Position numbers and translations under genes: made by a program. Of a DNA stretch of 64,000 nt, positions 22,640 through 34,476 are shown in pieces (the first letter of the stretch is position 1; each line of letters starts with the position of its first letter). This DNA comes from Torreya grandis (lineage: Eukaryota > Streptophyta > Pinopsida > Cupressales > Taxaceae): positions 592,501 through 656,500 of the forward strand of contig JARHVA010000123.1 in NCBI GenBank assembly GCA_037957365.1, given 5' to 3'. A model generated the notes under the pieces. The model was not told the origin of the DNA. It did not search any database and saw nothing but the letters and a program-made list of their open reading frames with translations.

Positions 22640-25525
22640 TTCTTCAAACTTTTCCTCTATGAGATGAGTAATGATGTAGATCAAGTTGCCCTTTAGACAT
22701 GATGTTTGGTGGAGTATTCTTCTTACTTGTAAACTCATTTAGAGTACTCTCAAGTGAGTTATCAATAGAAAACATGTTTTCAATGATGAAATATTCATTA
22801 TATGACTCAAGACCCTTCTCATGCTTATCCTTGATGTTTAAACTCACCTCAAACATGATCACATCTTGGCTCATAGGGGCAACATCAACTTTGGCTTATA
22901 ATGGCTCCATTAAATGGTATGTTTGATCTTGAATGATCTCTTGGGGATTCCAAAATTGTTATTTAATGAAGATAACATCTTCAAAATCATCTAAAACTTT
23001 CCCAACCTGATATATAGGCCCTTAAATAGCTTAAAATTCATTACAAATGCTCAAATACTATTTCCACATGTCATCTTGAACCACTTCATGTTGATTTGAG
23101 AAGGCATATTACATATGATTATCATATTTAGGAATTATCTCTCTCACCATTTTGGTTGTTGTCATGCAATCATGAGCTTCATGGTGGTTTCTTGGGAGGT
23201 CATCAACATTGCTACAACTTGGATTTGCTCTTGCTCATTGATGAACTTGTTTAGGACCCAAACTCCACAATTGATTAATGAGACAACTACCATGTCTAAT
23301 TCAAATCTTCTATTGGATCATTTTGGATAACTACAACCATAGTTACACCCTTATAATAACTAAATTTAGTTGTAATAATTTTCACATGTTTGGATTGCTC
23401 TTCATAGGTGATTGGTTCATGCTCATTAGAAGCCATTTCAATCCTACTAAAGACCTCATCTTTCTCAATTAGGAGATATTATTCATCAAGACCATTTATA
23501 ACCTTTTCATTGAGACTCTCTATGAAAACATTCCTGTGATATTCTTATATTGTCACCTTAACTAGCTCCTCTTTGCAACAAGAAAGCAAGCCTTCATTTT
23601 CAGTCAAAGGAGAGAGTTTAAAACAAAATTTTACCTCTTTTAGGCTACTTGAGGCATATTATAAAGTATCCAAATGAATATTAATTTGATCTATCTAATT
23701 TAACTCATCAAGAGGTGTTAAGAACTATTGTTATTGATTATCCTTGGTCTCATTGATATGACTAGCTGGCTGGGCAACTACTACAACTATCTCAATTGGG
23801 ATTTGTTTATCTTCAAGAGTGTTGTCTCCCTCAAATTGTGCTACCACATGATGAATATAACCTCTCCCTTCATCTCCAAAGATTTATTTGCTCTTTTTTT
23901 CACTAAGGGGAGTGCCAATGATGAGCTTTTCCTCATGTTCACTTGAAGTATCTTCTTCATAGCTTTCATTTTGTTCGCTTACAACTACAACTTGGACTTC
24001 TTCATTTTCCTCCCATATAAAATTTTCTTCTTTAAGAATTGGCTGCTCAAAATCAAAAACAAGATTTGAATTTTTTATATAAAAAACCTGATCATTCTTC
24101 TCTTTCCATTCATCAATCAATCCTTTAACTCTTGATATGCTTTGCTCTTCAACTTTCTCCACATGGAATTCCTTCTTCATTTGAATGTTATCTTGAATTA
24201 ACCTCAATGATGGGAAAGTTTTAGGCTCTTGAACCTTATCAAAAAGGACCTCTTTCTTACTTTGGATTCCTTCTTGGATTGACCTCCATGATGGGAAAGT
24301 TGTAGGTTCTTTAAGAGAAATGGGATTGGATTGAATAGGTTCATGAATGGGCTTGAAGCTTGATACTTATCTCTTTTTTTGGATGCCATCTTGGATAGAT
24401 TTACATGATGGGAAGGTTTAGGGATCTTGAGGAGATATGGATGGTGCTTAAATAGGCAGAAGTTCCTTTTTTGACTCAATCTCTTGATCTAGGCATGGTT
24501 CATCTTTATTCACCCATGACTCAATCACTTCTAATTTGGAACCTTCCACTTAGGAGATTTCTCTTGATGGGGTGTTGAAACTTAAGGGGTGGATGAAGGG
24601 TTTGGGAAGCTTACAAACTACCTTGAATTATCCTCAAATTTTTTATTTTGGATGAACATGGTAATATGTCCTTGGGGAAGAGAAGGTTGAGCTTTAGGGA
24701 TAATGAGTGAGGCTTTCATATAATCAATCCTTTTTTATGGATTATTACAAGTTATATCAAGTTAGGATCACAAGAGGACTAATTTGGGATTGGAGAGGGT
24801 AATTGAGGTTGAAGAGAATGCAATTCTTGATCTTCCCATCTTACTAATCTATCCTCCACACATTGATTCAAATATCTTATTTCCATCCTTTCATTGGTTA
24901 GGACATGATGGTTTCCCCTATCAAATATTGCTCACTAATTCCTTGTAAATTGTAATTAGTCCCTTAGCTTTTGAATGAGATGACTAGGGAAAAATCATCC
25001 AAATTATACACCTCTATCTAGATTTCTCATTATCATTTCATTATTTAACATCTTCATGTGAATTTTACAATCATGATCTTTCTTAGATTGAATTTTTTTA
25101 GCTATACACTCCTCTTTATACATTAACTCTTGATGATGGCAAGATTTATAGGACTAATATGAAGGTTGATAGGCTTGGTAAGATTGATGATGAAAGGAGG
25201 GATGATAGTGCTCTTGATAGCAAGGCTAGTCACATTGATAGCTAGGGTCATATGGAGGGTAAGTAGGGTCATTATAGGGCTGATATGGATTAATATAGGG
25301 TTGATATGGTTTATTAGGATACTATTAAAAATAAAAAAACTAATAATAAGGGTCAACATAAGCTTGACATAGCTCACCAGCTTGAGTAAAATATAAATCC
25401 ACTCCAAACTCAATCATGAAACTTCATGAGAAGGACAAAATAAAGAGATTACTTGCTTGAAATAATAGCTGAGCTACTAAAACTAGTTGATTATGATCAG
25501 AGTCACCATTGGTGCTTGTGTTCAT
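22640..25525 (-). pseudogene. Long decayed ORF of the LARD-like element, unknown protein
   Basis: Read on the minus strand from an ATG at 25525 (MNTSTNGDSDHNQLVL), one coding-like track of about 960 codons runs to near 22640, with stops (mostly TAG) and a few frame changes. In order it has: a short N-terminal part; a Pro/Tyr/Gln-rich tract around 25310-25150 (runs like NKPYQPYINPYQPYNDP); a Lys/Glu-rich, probably helical segment; and three repeats of the form 'TFPS..SIQ.GIQ.KKE' between about 24430 and 24190. Then comes an acidic open part at 24207-23884 (EENEEVQVVVVSEQNESYEE) and further open parts ending near 22644 (MSQDVIMFEVSLNIKDKHEK). No gag, protease, RT, RNase H or integrase motif is seen. 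It starts about 65 bp after the primer-site candidate, where an element's main ORF would be. Possibly a structural protein; function unknown. Confidence 0.6.
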
Positions 25526-25588
25526 GCCTACAAAGGCTGGTACATTAAAGATCAACACTAATAAATGTTTAATGGATGAAATCTCTTA

Positions 25589-25605
25589 TCCTATAAGGCA
25601 TGCCA
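25589..25605 (-). promoter_or_regulatory. Candidate primer-binding site of LARD-like element
   Basis: The minus strand reads TGGCATGCCTTATAGGA, four bases inside the right LTR. It agrees at 12 of 17 positions with the primer site of the younger Tat-like element in this window (TGGCACACCTGGTGGGA). A competing plus-strand candidate (TGGTGACACATAGGGG, 22319-22334) stands four bases inside the other LTR. ORF orientation favours the minus one. Confidence 0.45.
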
Positions 25606-25609
25606 TAAC

Positions 25610-28600
25610 TATTATCATCAGAATTTGCATCCCTGAGAAGGTTGTTCAAGCCTCCTCACTTAAGTGATATCATGAGAACATCCTAAGTTGTGGGTGACCT
25701 AAATAATGGATTGAACCTCTAGATAGGGATATCTCCCTTGATGAATCATTGAAGAGATAAAAACTAATATTATTGAATGAAAAAGAAAAGGGTAAGACAA
25801 ACTATAAATTTAAATGGAGGTGATGTGCCAAATGTTAAGACCATGACCACTAATTTGTATATGCACTAAGACTTATAGGACTACCATAAGCATACACTTC
25901 TCCTAGAAGAACATATCACACCAATGGTTTGTAAAGAGGTGAATTAATGTAAGGATATAAGGGAAGATGTTTACCACCTTTAATCCTTGTTAAAACTCAT
26001 GATGACACTTGTCAAAACTTGTAATAGAGAACCAAGTTGTAATAAGGCAAGAAGAATATGACAACAAGACAAGGTGAGCTAAGTCTACACTTGCCTAGAT
26101 AAACCATTCAAATATTTACACTAAAATCAACAATAGAATGAGTTAAAAAAATAATATTATTTATCAATAGGCATACAATTGATAATGGTTATGTTATAAT
26201 CCTTGTGAAAGGGTCCTTACAATGCTAAGAGTGAGAAAGAGAGAGGAGAGGTGTAGGATTTTCATATGACAAGTGTCACATCATGAATAAGTGAGTTAAA
26301 ATAATAATTCATGTTAATAAATATTCCTAAAATCCCTCTTAAACATATGTGCACTTGGTTTAATGATATTCCTCTCAAGGTGGCATGGAGTTACTTCATT
26401 GCCTTGGTGACTCATCCATTTTCTTTGAAACTACCCATTTGGAGTCATTATGGATTGAAAATTCACATTCATAGAGTCTAAATAATTGAATTTAATTTTA
26501 CATATATTTAAGGCCCCAATCCAATCACCTTTACACATTTTATTAAAAATCTCTCCCAGCATTCTCATGTTTTCTCTTTAGGCAAGCCTATTCCTTGTAG
26601 CCATAGTTTAGTGAAAAACTCCTTGGTTTGAGAGATATAGATAAATTATAGGAAAAAAAGGAATATTTATGTACCCATTATCCACTTACAGTTTCACCTC
26701 TAATTTATTTATTTTAATCCCAAGGTAGACCTGCTTTCTCATCCTCCATTTTTTCCAATTAGGCCTAATGCAAGCCCACAATACTATATACCATACAAGG
26801 CCATATAATACCACTTAAAAAACTAAAAAATTATTTATGGGACATTAAATTAGGTATTTTTCCAAGTTTTAAGTAAATTTATTGGATGGTACTCAATTTA
26901 TGCAAGTTTTCCACTTTCTAGTCCTAGTTGACCAAAAGTGTAGGCCTGAAGAGGTCGAGGGCTAATAAAAATATATATTTTGAGCTCAGGGGTGTTTTAA
27001 TATAAAATAATTCCTATGTGGGGTATTACTAAACATTACTCATCCTCTCAAGTGTCATTTTACTTTTGTCAATCCTCTTTTCCTTTTTTCAATCCTTTGT
27101 ACCTCTCAAACAAGCTAAAAGGGAACAAATTGTGTGCTAAAAAGGACTGTGTAGGTAGTTGTAGGTGTTTTTGGTCATTTGGATAATTTTATGATCTTAT
27201 AAAATTTCAATTATGGTATATTATTGCCTCTATACACTTCCTATAGCAATCCAAAATCACCAATTCAATGTAAACCTTGCATCATTCCTTGTGTTCTTGC
27301 AAACATGTTCACAAAAAGAGAAATTAGCAAGCTTGTATGTCTTCATTACTTTTGATATTTATATAGGTTCAAAAGAAGGTTTATCTTCAATTATTTTCTC
27401 ATTTACACCTTGAATCAACCTTATAAACATCTTCCCATGTCCTCCATACTTCATTCATTCTTCAACCATCATATTTCTATGCAATGTTCATATCTCATGC
27501 TTGAAAAAGTAGACCTAAAGATTTGCAAACTTGTAGGTCTAGATTTTATTTTATTTAAGATATTAAAATTGAATTTATTGGTCACTTAGGCCTTATAACC
27601 TTATTATTTCCATTTCAAACCAATTATCAAGTATAAAACCTTCTTTGTGAACCTTAAATGATCTTCAAAGGGTAAGTTCTTTGCATTGGAAGACTATAAA
27701 CACTTCTCTAGATTGTGTATAGCTTTTTTGGCATATTGAAAACACTTTTAAAACCTCCTAGGGATAGTGAAATTTTTTAAAATATTTTTATAGAGTGTAT
27801 TATTTATTTTAAGTGTTTAAAACCCCTCCATGATGGTCAAAGTCACAACACCCCTTGGTAACTTCCCATACTTTAGAGATAAGCCTATATATATGCTTTA
27901 AGATAGGGTTTTGTACCAAACACCATTATGAAATCCACCCATGATTGTAAAGTTTCATTATAACCCTATACTAGGTCCATATATTTTGAGGATTACCTAA
28001 CCTTGCCTTCAAAGCTTCAAAATACTCAAGATTGAGTTTCTATGAGCTTGATTTAGGCATGCAAGCTACAAAAATATGCCATTTTCCTATGTTTCTCACT
28101 CACACATGCTAGGTAATGGTTCATTCAGGTGATATGATGACTTGCAAAGGTCATCCATATGATCTTAAGGCATTTTAAGGGCATCAGAGTCATTTAAACC
28201 ATTTTCCTCCATTGAGCTCCTAGAAGGGGTGAGAGAGGGTTTTAGGCCTATTTTGCTCTTAACAATGATTCATAAAGGTAAGCATTTATATGAAGAATTG
28301 ATTTCATGAAGTGATAGGGAACAAGGTTGGATAACATCCCCTAACATCATTTTTTTCCATGCAATTTATCCTCTGAGATCTAAGCTAAAACTTGAACCTT
28401 CTCAAGTTCTTCACAAGGTGAAAAGAGGGGTTTTTAGTGCTCAATCCTCCTAAGGATTATTCATACCACATAATATATTGATCTATAGATTGATTCCATA
28501 ATTTTTGAGTAGGGGAGTCTCCTTAAAATCTCTAAATTCCTTTTATCTCCATGCACCTATTCAAGTTAATTCACATGTGGAAGAATACTCTTGACTTTCA

Positions 28601-28699
28601 GGCCTATATGTTAAACTTGAGAATACTATTTAGCCTATTTGAGGTGGTTATAACCCCTTCTAAAGGGACTTGATCACTGTATAAGACCTATTAGGACAC
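25610..28699 (-). repeat. 5' LTR of LARD-like element, left part
   Basis: The homology with 18628-21717 is unbroken. It stops exactly where the Tat-like LTR begins, and GACAC at 28695-28699 is the left target duplication of that insertion. Confidence 0.8.
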
Positions 28700-30022
28700 T
28701 TTAGAAACCAACATTGTGTCGACTCCCCTTGGTCCCTTACACACTTTATTAATTTAAAATAAACTATTTATTTTAAATTAATGACATCACCTAGACACCT
28801 CACCTTGGACACCTTGCCCTTAGAGCATTTCTCACCCTATGACTCACCCTGAGGCTAGGTCATCTACCCATGACCTATTCTCACTCCATTCCAACCTCCT
28901 AACTAACCCTCATGCCTAATAAACCCATCTTTTGATCATTCTCCAATGGTAGATGCACTTAGTGGATGGAGAAACATGCCAAATAACCCTTTTACCCATT
29001 CCCAAGCTGCTAATGTCGATCAATGGTCGGCTGATGCTGGTAGAACTACCAACGTCAGTTACATAGGCTAAAATCTAACCTTGAGTTTTCTCTTAGACTC
29101 TAGCTCTCTCTGAGGTCTTCTCACCTAGACGCTCTCTCTCTTCCTACCGGACTCTTGGACGTGAATGCACACACTCTGAGACCAAGCATCAGACTTCAAA
29201 TTTTTCTCTCCAAGCTACAAAAACTCTACAAAATCACTCCAGACATTGGATTGGAAACATTGCATGAGATCTTCGACATCAACCACAACTAGAGCTAAGT
29301 ATTCTTCTATCTTATTTCAGTATTTAGAATACATGAGTAATTAGTTTCTATTTACTATTTCTAAATATTATCAACCAAACCCGACTTCTTCCCAAAGAGG
29401 CTGAAAAACCTTCCCCATATCTTTATCCTCTTTACACAACAACCTTCTACCTTTGTCCCTTCTCAGACCCTACTCACTGTCATGCAACCCTGCAACCCTA
29501 TACAACCTTTAAATCCCCACAGACTCTTCTATCAACCACAGACGTAATCCAAAACCCATCCAAGACCCATTGCCCCGACCGACATCGACCGCAACCCCGA
29601 CCAGCATTGGTAACATAAATGACATCGACATATTGACCAACTGACATCGATAGGACTACCGACGTCAGCATCTGTGATAGACTGACTGCAGAGAACATGT
29701 ACGTGTTATCTTTATTTCTCTTTCTTAGTCTTTCATTATTTATCTTTATATGACACTCTTTTTCATAAATAGTGGACTGTCATCCTCATGGAGCTTTACG
29801 CTTCTAGGACCGAGCGTTGCTTGGTAGTCCACCATATCTTTGTCTAACATTTTCTTTGTTTGAGTTTCTTTCTCTCTATAGGTGTCTTCCTCCACAGCCA
29901 AAGAGGATCTCCTACAACGTCTGGATACGGTGCACAACTTAATCTAGGTAACTACAAACCCCTGACCCTTAACTTTAGTTTTTTCTTCTTCTGAATGTAA
30001 ATAGCAAAAATGTAGAGAAACA
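28700..30022 (+). repeat. 5' LTR of Tat-like element
   Basis: 1,323 bp, nearly colinear with 37498-38833. It begins TT (TG mutated) and ends GAGAAACA. It contains clusters of the palindromic word CCGACGTCGG and its CpG-decay variants at 29011-29063 and 29577-29670. No clear TATA box was assigned. Confidence 0.9.
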
Positions 30023-30025
30023 TTC

Positions 30026-30045
30026 TGGCACACCTGGTGGGACCC
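30026..30045 (+). promoter_or_regulatory. Primer-binding site of Tat-like element
   Basis: TGGCACACCTGGTGGGACCC follows the LTR end after three bases. It has the TGG start expected for pairing with a tRNA 3' end and resembles the TGGCACGCCCGGTGGGAC sites common in plant gypsy elements. The tRNA species is not assigned. Confidence 0.75.
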
Positions 30046-31142
30046 TAGAGTTTTTCTTGGGTTCATTTCTTCTAAAAAGAAAACTTTCATATAGTTGCAT
30101 TAGAGAAAATTTTCTCTCCTTATATCCTTCTTCTATCTTTTTATTTTGAAAAGAAATCATAAGCGCAAGTTAAAAAGAACATCTTTCTTTTTCTTCTTGT
30201 CACTTTTTCCCTGCATCTTAGAGTAGTGAAAATTCATGCTCTTAACCTTTTCTCCACTTGTTTTCATCTAAACACAACATTTCAATTTGGGTTTAAAAAA
30301 CTATTGCATTTCATTCCTGCTTGAATGCATACTTAGCCCTCTCACTTAGTAATCAAAAATGCATTATGAATAAATTGTAGTGCACATATGTTACACAACT
30401 AGACCACATTCACAATCAAACATATAAACATACCTGAGACAAGGCCCGACTAGGATTTCATCACCTAGCGGATACCTTACCCTTCCTGGTGATCCTACTT
30501 GGATTTCACCACCAAGAGGAGGACCCACTTTGTTCTCTGGTAGACTATAAACTATAGGCAAATTATATACTGGCTAAGCGGCCCAACTCGGCTCTGGGTT
30601 CATGAAGTGAAGGGAGCAAGCCCCAGTACCAAGCCATGTACGAAACCTAACATAGATTTTTGAGCACCAAAATAGAACCCGAAACCATCCATAGACTTCC
30701 TCTTTAGGACCCATTCTAAAAGCCCAATTCCCAAACATATTCTTCTAAGGCATAAGCCACCATGACTCTAAAATTTATTCTTTGGATTTTAACATTCTAG
30801 AGGTTGCTTGCCATCATCTATTTTATATTTTTATCTAATTTTTTGAGCTGGTGAGGACGCATCATTCTGAGGTCCAAAAACAACTTAGAATTTTCTTTTC
30901 TTCCAAAAACTTTTAGTTTTTTGAGTTTTTGGAAATACACAGACACCAACATCGGTTATCTTACTGACATCGGCATCATATATTCACCGACATCAATTTT
31001 TCCACCGACGTCGATCACTATCAACAAATTTTATTTCCAAAACAACAAGTTTAAAACCTGACTTTTTTCCCATTAAACACAACTTTTGGTTTTCTAAAAT
31101 TGAAACACATAGTTCTTGGAACCCAGACCCTTTTTTCCTTGA
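30046..31142 (+). other. 5' leader of Tat-like element
   Basis: About 1.1 kb without a coding frame. It contains another cluster of CCGACATCGG-like words at 30946-31017. Otherwise no feature is recognised. Confidence 0.5.
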
Positions 31143-32820
31143 ATGGTTTTGACATGTAGTCAAGCTAAAACTCTTGTTGACCATGCAAGGCAACAACCAC
31201 TTCCACCTTCACCCTTCATAACAAGTCCTCTAATGGAGTATACTTCATACACTGAGCATACTCCTATCCAACCTACTCCTAATCGACCTCCAATTGTCTC
31301 CAAAGGAGATAGAGACTTTGAGAGATTCCTTGAACTCAACATCAAAGCTCTCCAACACTATCTCGTAAGAAGCCAAATGCGAGATCCTTTAGGTAACCCT
31401 GTTTATGGGATGCCAACTTCTTTGACTGAAGCAGCAATGATATCAACAGCATCTGCTACCCAACCTATGGTCACTCAGGCCATTACCTCAATCAGTAACC
31501 CAACCATGGCCAATGTCCAAGATTTGGCCTCCCCTTCTATTTTTGGACCTACCTCCATTAGGGTTTCCATACCCCCTCAACCACAAAAAATTCAAACAAG
31601 CTCAACACCTTTTCAAAACTTGCTTGTTTCTATTCCACCCACTCTTGCACCCATAAATACAAGAGTGACTACTCATCCTTTAACTAGTCTCGCCACCATT
31701 CAACCACTCTTGGTGGCACCTAGTCAAGTTGTGCCTTCCAACTTCATGGCACAACCTCCCTTGACCTCAACATCAATCCCTATGATGAACTACCAATATG
31801 TTGCACCTATACAAATGCAACCAAGTATGTCATACGCCCCTCCCAATGCCTTCCAGGTACCCTATAACCTAGGGGGTGCCCCTCCTGCCAATCCATCTGT
31901 CGATCTAATCAAGATGCTGATGGATAAGATGTCCAACCTTGAGACATCCATTTTCGATTCAAGCAATGTTATTTCATATGAACAAATCTGCAATGAACCC
32001 ATTCACCCTTCGGTGCCCATTCAACCATACCCTAACCAGTGGGAACTCCCTAAATTTACTCGCTTTCAGAGTAAAGAGGACCCACAACAACATCTACGAG
32101 CGTTTAGACACGCTTGCTACCTTATAGCACACGATGATGCATTATTACTTCACACATTTCCCATGTCACTTTTTGGTGCTGCCCTTGATTGGTATAGCTC
32201 TATTACTAGTCACTCTCTTTTTACCTTCACTCAACTAGCTCAACTATTCCTTGACCACTTTTCAATCAACATCACTAAAAAGGTCTCCATTATAGACCTA
32301 TATTCTATTAGACAATTCGACGATGAATCAATTAACAGACTTTGTCACTCATTGGAGAGGTTTAATCAACCAACTCTCCTTTTCACTACTTCAAACTGAG
32401 CTCATTGAGCTCTTTTCAAGAGCATGTGCCAAGCACATCTCATCTACTTTACGGGTTCAAACATTCCACACATTTGACGAAGCTTTCACCATGGCCAGAA
32501 AGCTTAAACTCCATGCAGTCAAAGAGGATAAGGTCAAATTGTGTAGCAAAAATACTAATGCAAAATCAAATGACCCTTCTTCTTCTAGACCTTCTTCTTC
32601 CCACTCCAAATCCAAGGGATCAGTGAACGTTGTGGTCCTTAGGTCATCATCTTCGACTACAACTAACCAAACTAAGCCTTCTACATCACAAAGCATCACA
32701 AGACAATTCCAACAGCGGTATATACAGCATCAATATACTCCCTTAGGAAGATCATATGCCTCTATGTTGGATAAACTAGTCAAGCAGGGGGTCCTCAATC
32801 TCCCTCAAATTTGACCACCC
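31143..32820 (+). pseudogene. gag: Tat-like gag, N-terminal and central part (one frameshift)
   Basis: The ATG at 31143 opens a 418-codon frame. The first half is Pro/Thr/Ser-rich and low in structure. From about residue 290 it shows the gag core: WELPKFTRFQSKEDPQQHL, then FPMSLFGAALDWYSS, matching the retrotransposon gag domain. The natural continuation (DFVTHWRGLINQL) is in another frame from about 32325, so a single-base indel lies just before that point. This second frame runs to a TGA at 32812, after a basic, Ser-rich segment and the phrase GRSYASMLDKLVKQGVLNLP. That stop may be a decayed CGA, since the frame continues meaningfully downstream. Gag would form the particle; this copy cannot do so intact. 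Confidence 0.8.
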
Positions 32821-33480
32821 CAATTTGACCCCTCAAAATCCATCCCTACATGGTATAGGGAAAATGACTTTTGTAACTATCATCATGTCAAAGGTCATGA
32901 CATAGACAATTGTAAAACCTTCAAAAACATTGTCCAAGACATGCTAGACAAGGGGGATCTTGTTTTGGATAACCCAAATACGCTGCCTAACCAAAACATA
33001 GATATCTTTAGGCAACCATTACTTAACCATCCCCCAAATCAGAATAACATTCAGACCATAGTTGATGACCTTCAATAGCGTAATATACACACGATCGACA
33101 TGGTTTCTAACCAACCTCTCCCATAGTCTGAAGAGGTTAATCAACCTATTTCTCCACCACAGGTAGAAGAGCCTTCTTCTCCTATTTATCTATCATGGGT
33201 AGAAGAGCCTTCTTCTCTTATTTGTCCATCACGGGTAGAAGAGCCTTCTTCTCCTATTTGTCCATCATGGGTAAAAGAGCCTTCTTCTCCTATTTTTCCA
33301 CCATAGGTAGAAGAGCTTGCTTCTCTTATTTATCCATCATGGGTAGAAGAGCCTTCTTCTCCTATTTGTCTACCACAGGTAGAAGAGCCTTCTTCTCCTA
33401 TTTGTCCACTATAGGTAGAAGAGCCTTCTTCTCTTATTAGTCCTCCATCCAACCCCCTTTCACATGTAGGAGAGTCTACT
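32821..33480 (+). pseudogene. gag zinc knuckle 1 and 12-residue repeat tract
   Basis: In the same frame as the second gag part, 32865-32912 encodes FCNYHHVKGHDIDNCK, a zinc knuckle of the form CX2HX4HX4C as in Tat-type gags. It is followed by an Asp/Lys-rich tail. From 33163 to about 33450 a 36-bp unit is repeated eight times, encoding VEEPSSPICPPQ and variants. Copies 5 and 8 are preceded by TAG stops where copies 1, 6 and 7 have CAG. This repeat lengthens the linker between the two zinc-knuckle modules. Confidence 0.8.
33163..33450 (+). repeat. 36-bp minisatellite, 8 units, inside gag
   Basis: Units start at 33163, 33199, 33235, 33271, 33307, 33343, 33379 and 33415, each beginning GTAGAAGAGCCTTCTTCT or one change from it. 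The period of 36 keeps the reading frame. Confidence 0.95.
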
Positions 33481-34476
33481 TTGACCTCTCCCATATTGGA
33501 GGATGCTTTGACGATACCAACACTGGTGGCCTCGCTCTCATCCTTCTTATCATCAATAAACGATCATACTTGCCCCACTCCTAGACCACACGTTGAAAGC
33601 TTGATCATCCCTACGCTCTATCCACTTGAAGAGCCCAATTTTCCAATTCCTTCTCCGCTGAGTGAAGAACTTGCCATCTCACCCACTTCAGCCGAAGAAA
33701 ATCCAATGAAGGTAGATTTGAACCTCACCCCTCACAATAGTGGCCCTTGAACCATAAAAAAGAAGGCTACTAAACCATGTCAAAGAACTCCTCCCCCAAC
33801 CAAAAAGGTAGTACGAAAAACTCCCCCACTTTCACCATTGTCCTCTATTTAGGGCCCACACCCTTCAACCTTAATAAGAGTGCTCCCTATTCCAACACCC
33901 ATCAAACATACATTTCCTCCAACAAATTTGACACCTTTTACCAAGAAAGTGCCATCTACACGTGTGGCTATGCCAGCCACACCACCAACCAAAAAGATGG
34001 TACGAAAAACTCCCCTTACAATTCCTAAATAGAAGTTGTTAACACCTACTGCAACAAAAAGCACAGACTCATTAAAGGGTTCCTATGCTTCGATGTTATG
34101 CCAATTGTTGCAGTCTTCTAGCATCGTCTTCCCACCTATTAAACCATACCAACCTCTCGAACCAAAACCATCTTGGTTCGATGTCACTAAAATCTATTGG
34201 TATCATCGCACACCTGGACATGATACTGAGCGTTGCTGCACCCTTAAGGTTGCCATTCGCCAACACTTAGAAAAAAGCACCCTCCTTGTTGAGGATTCTC
34301 TTGACCATTCTTTTGACAAACAATCAACACCATCTCATGCCTCCCAAACTTCATCACCTAAATCAGGATTCCAATGCGAGATCATGGTCCCTTTACTACC
34401 TTCTCTCCCTTTGTTTGAAATCAACACCATTAATGTGGTCACCAGATCACAAACCCCAAAGGATAAAGGAAAATAA
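33481..34476 (+). pseudogene. gag-like C-terminal extension with second zinc-knuckle module
   Basis: The frame is the same as that of the first zinc knuckle. It is Pro/Ser/Thr-rich, with two copies of 'PPTKK(V/M)VRKTP' at about 33793 and 33985. From 34036 an open stretch of 146 codons contains GSYASMLCQLLQ, then WYHRTPGHDTERCCTLKVAI, which mirrors the earlier SYASML...zinc-knuckle module. The knuckle has Tyr in place of the first Cys (YX2HX4HX4C). The text APGHDTE-C..LK is typical of Tat/Ogre gags, so this second module may be the ancestral one. Stops are few (33748-33750, and an internal TAG near 33850). The stretch ends with an open frame stop at 34474. Confidence 0.7.

Noticed and set aside
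25166..25372. Plus-strand frame rich in Ile and Leu
   Set aside because: Shadow of the Pro/Tyr/Gln-rich tract of the minus-strand ORF.
33195..33440. 81-codon frame with 'GRRAFFSYLS' repeats
   Set aside because: It is an alternative frame of the 36-bp minisatellite; the gag frame (VEEPSS...) is continuous with zinc-knuckle coding on both sides.
33163..33450. Regular spaced repeats considered as a CRISPR-like array
   Set aside because: Units are contiguous with no spacers, keep the reading frame and lie in a retrotransposon gag of a plant-type genome.
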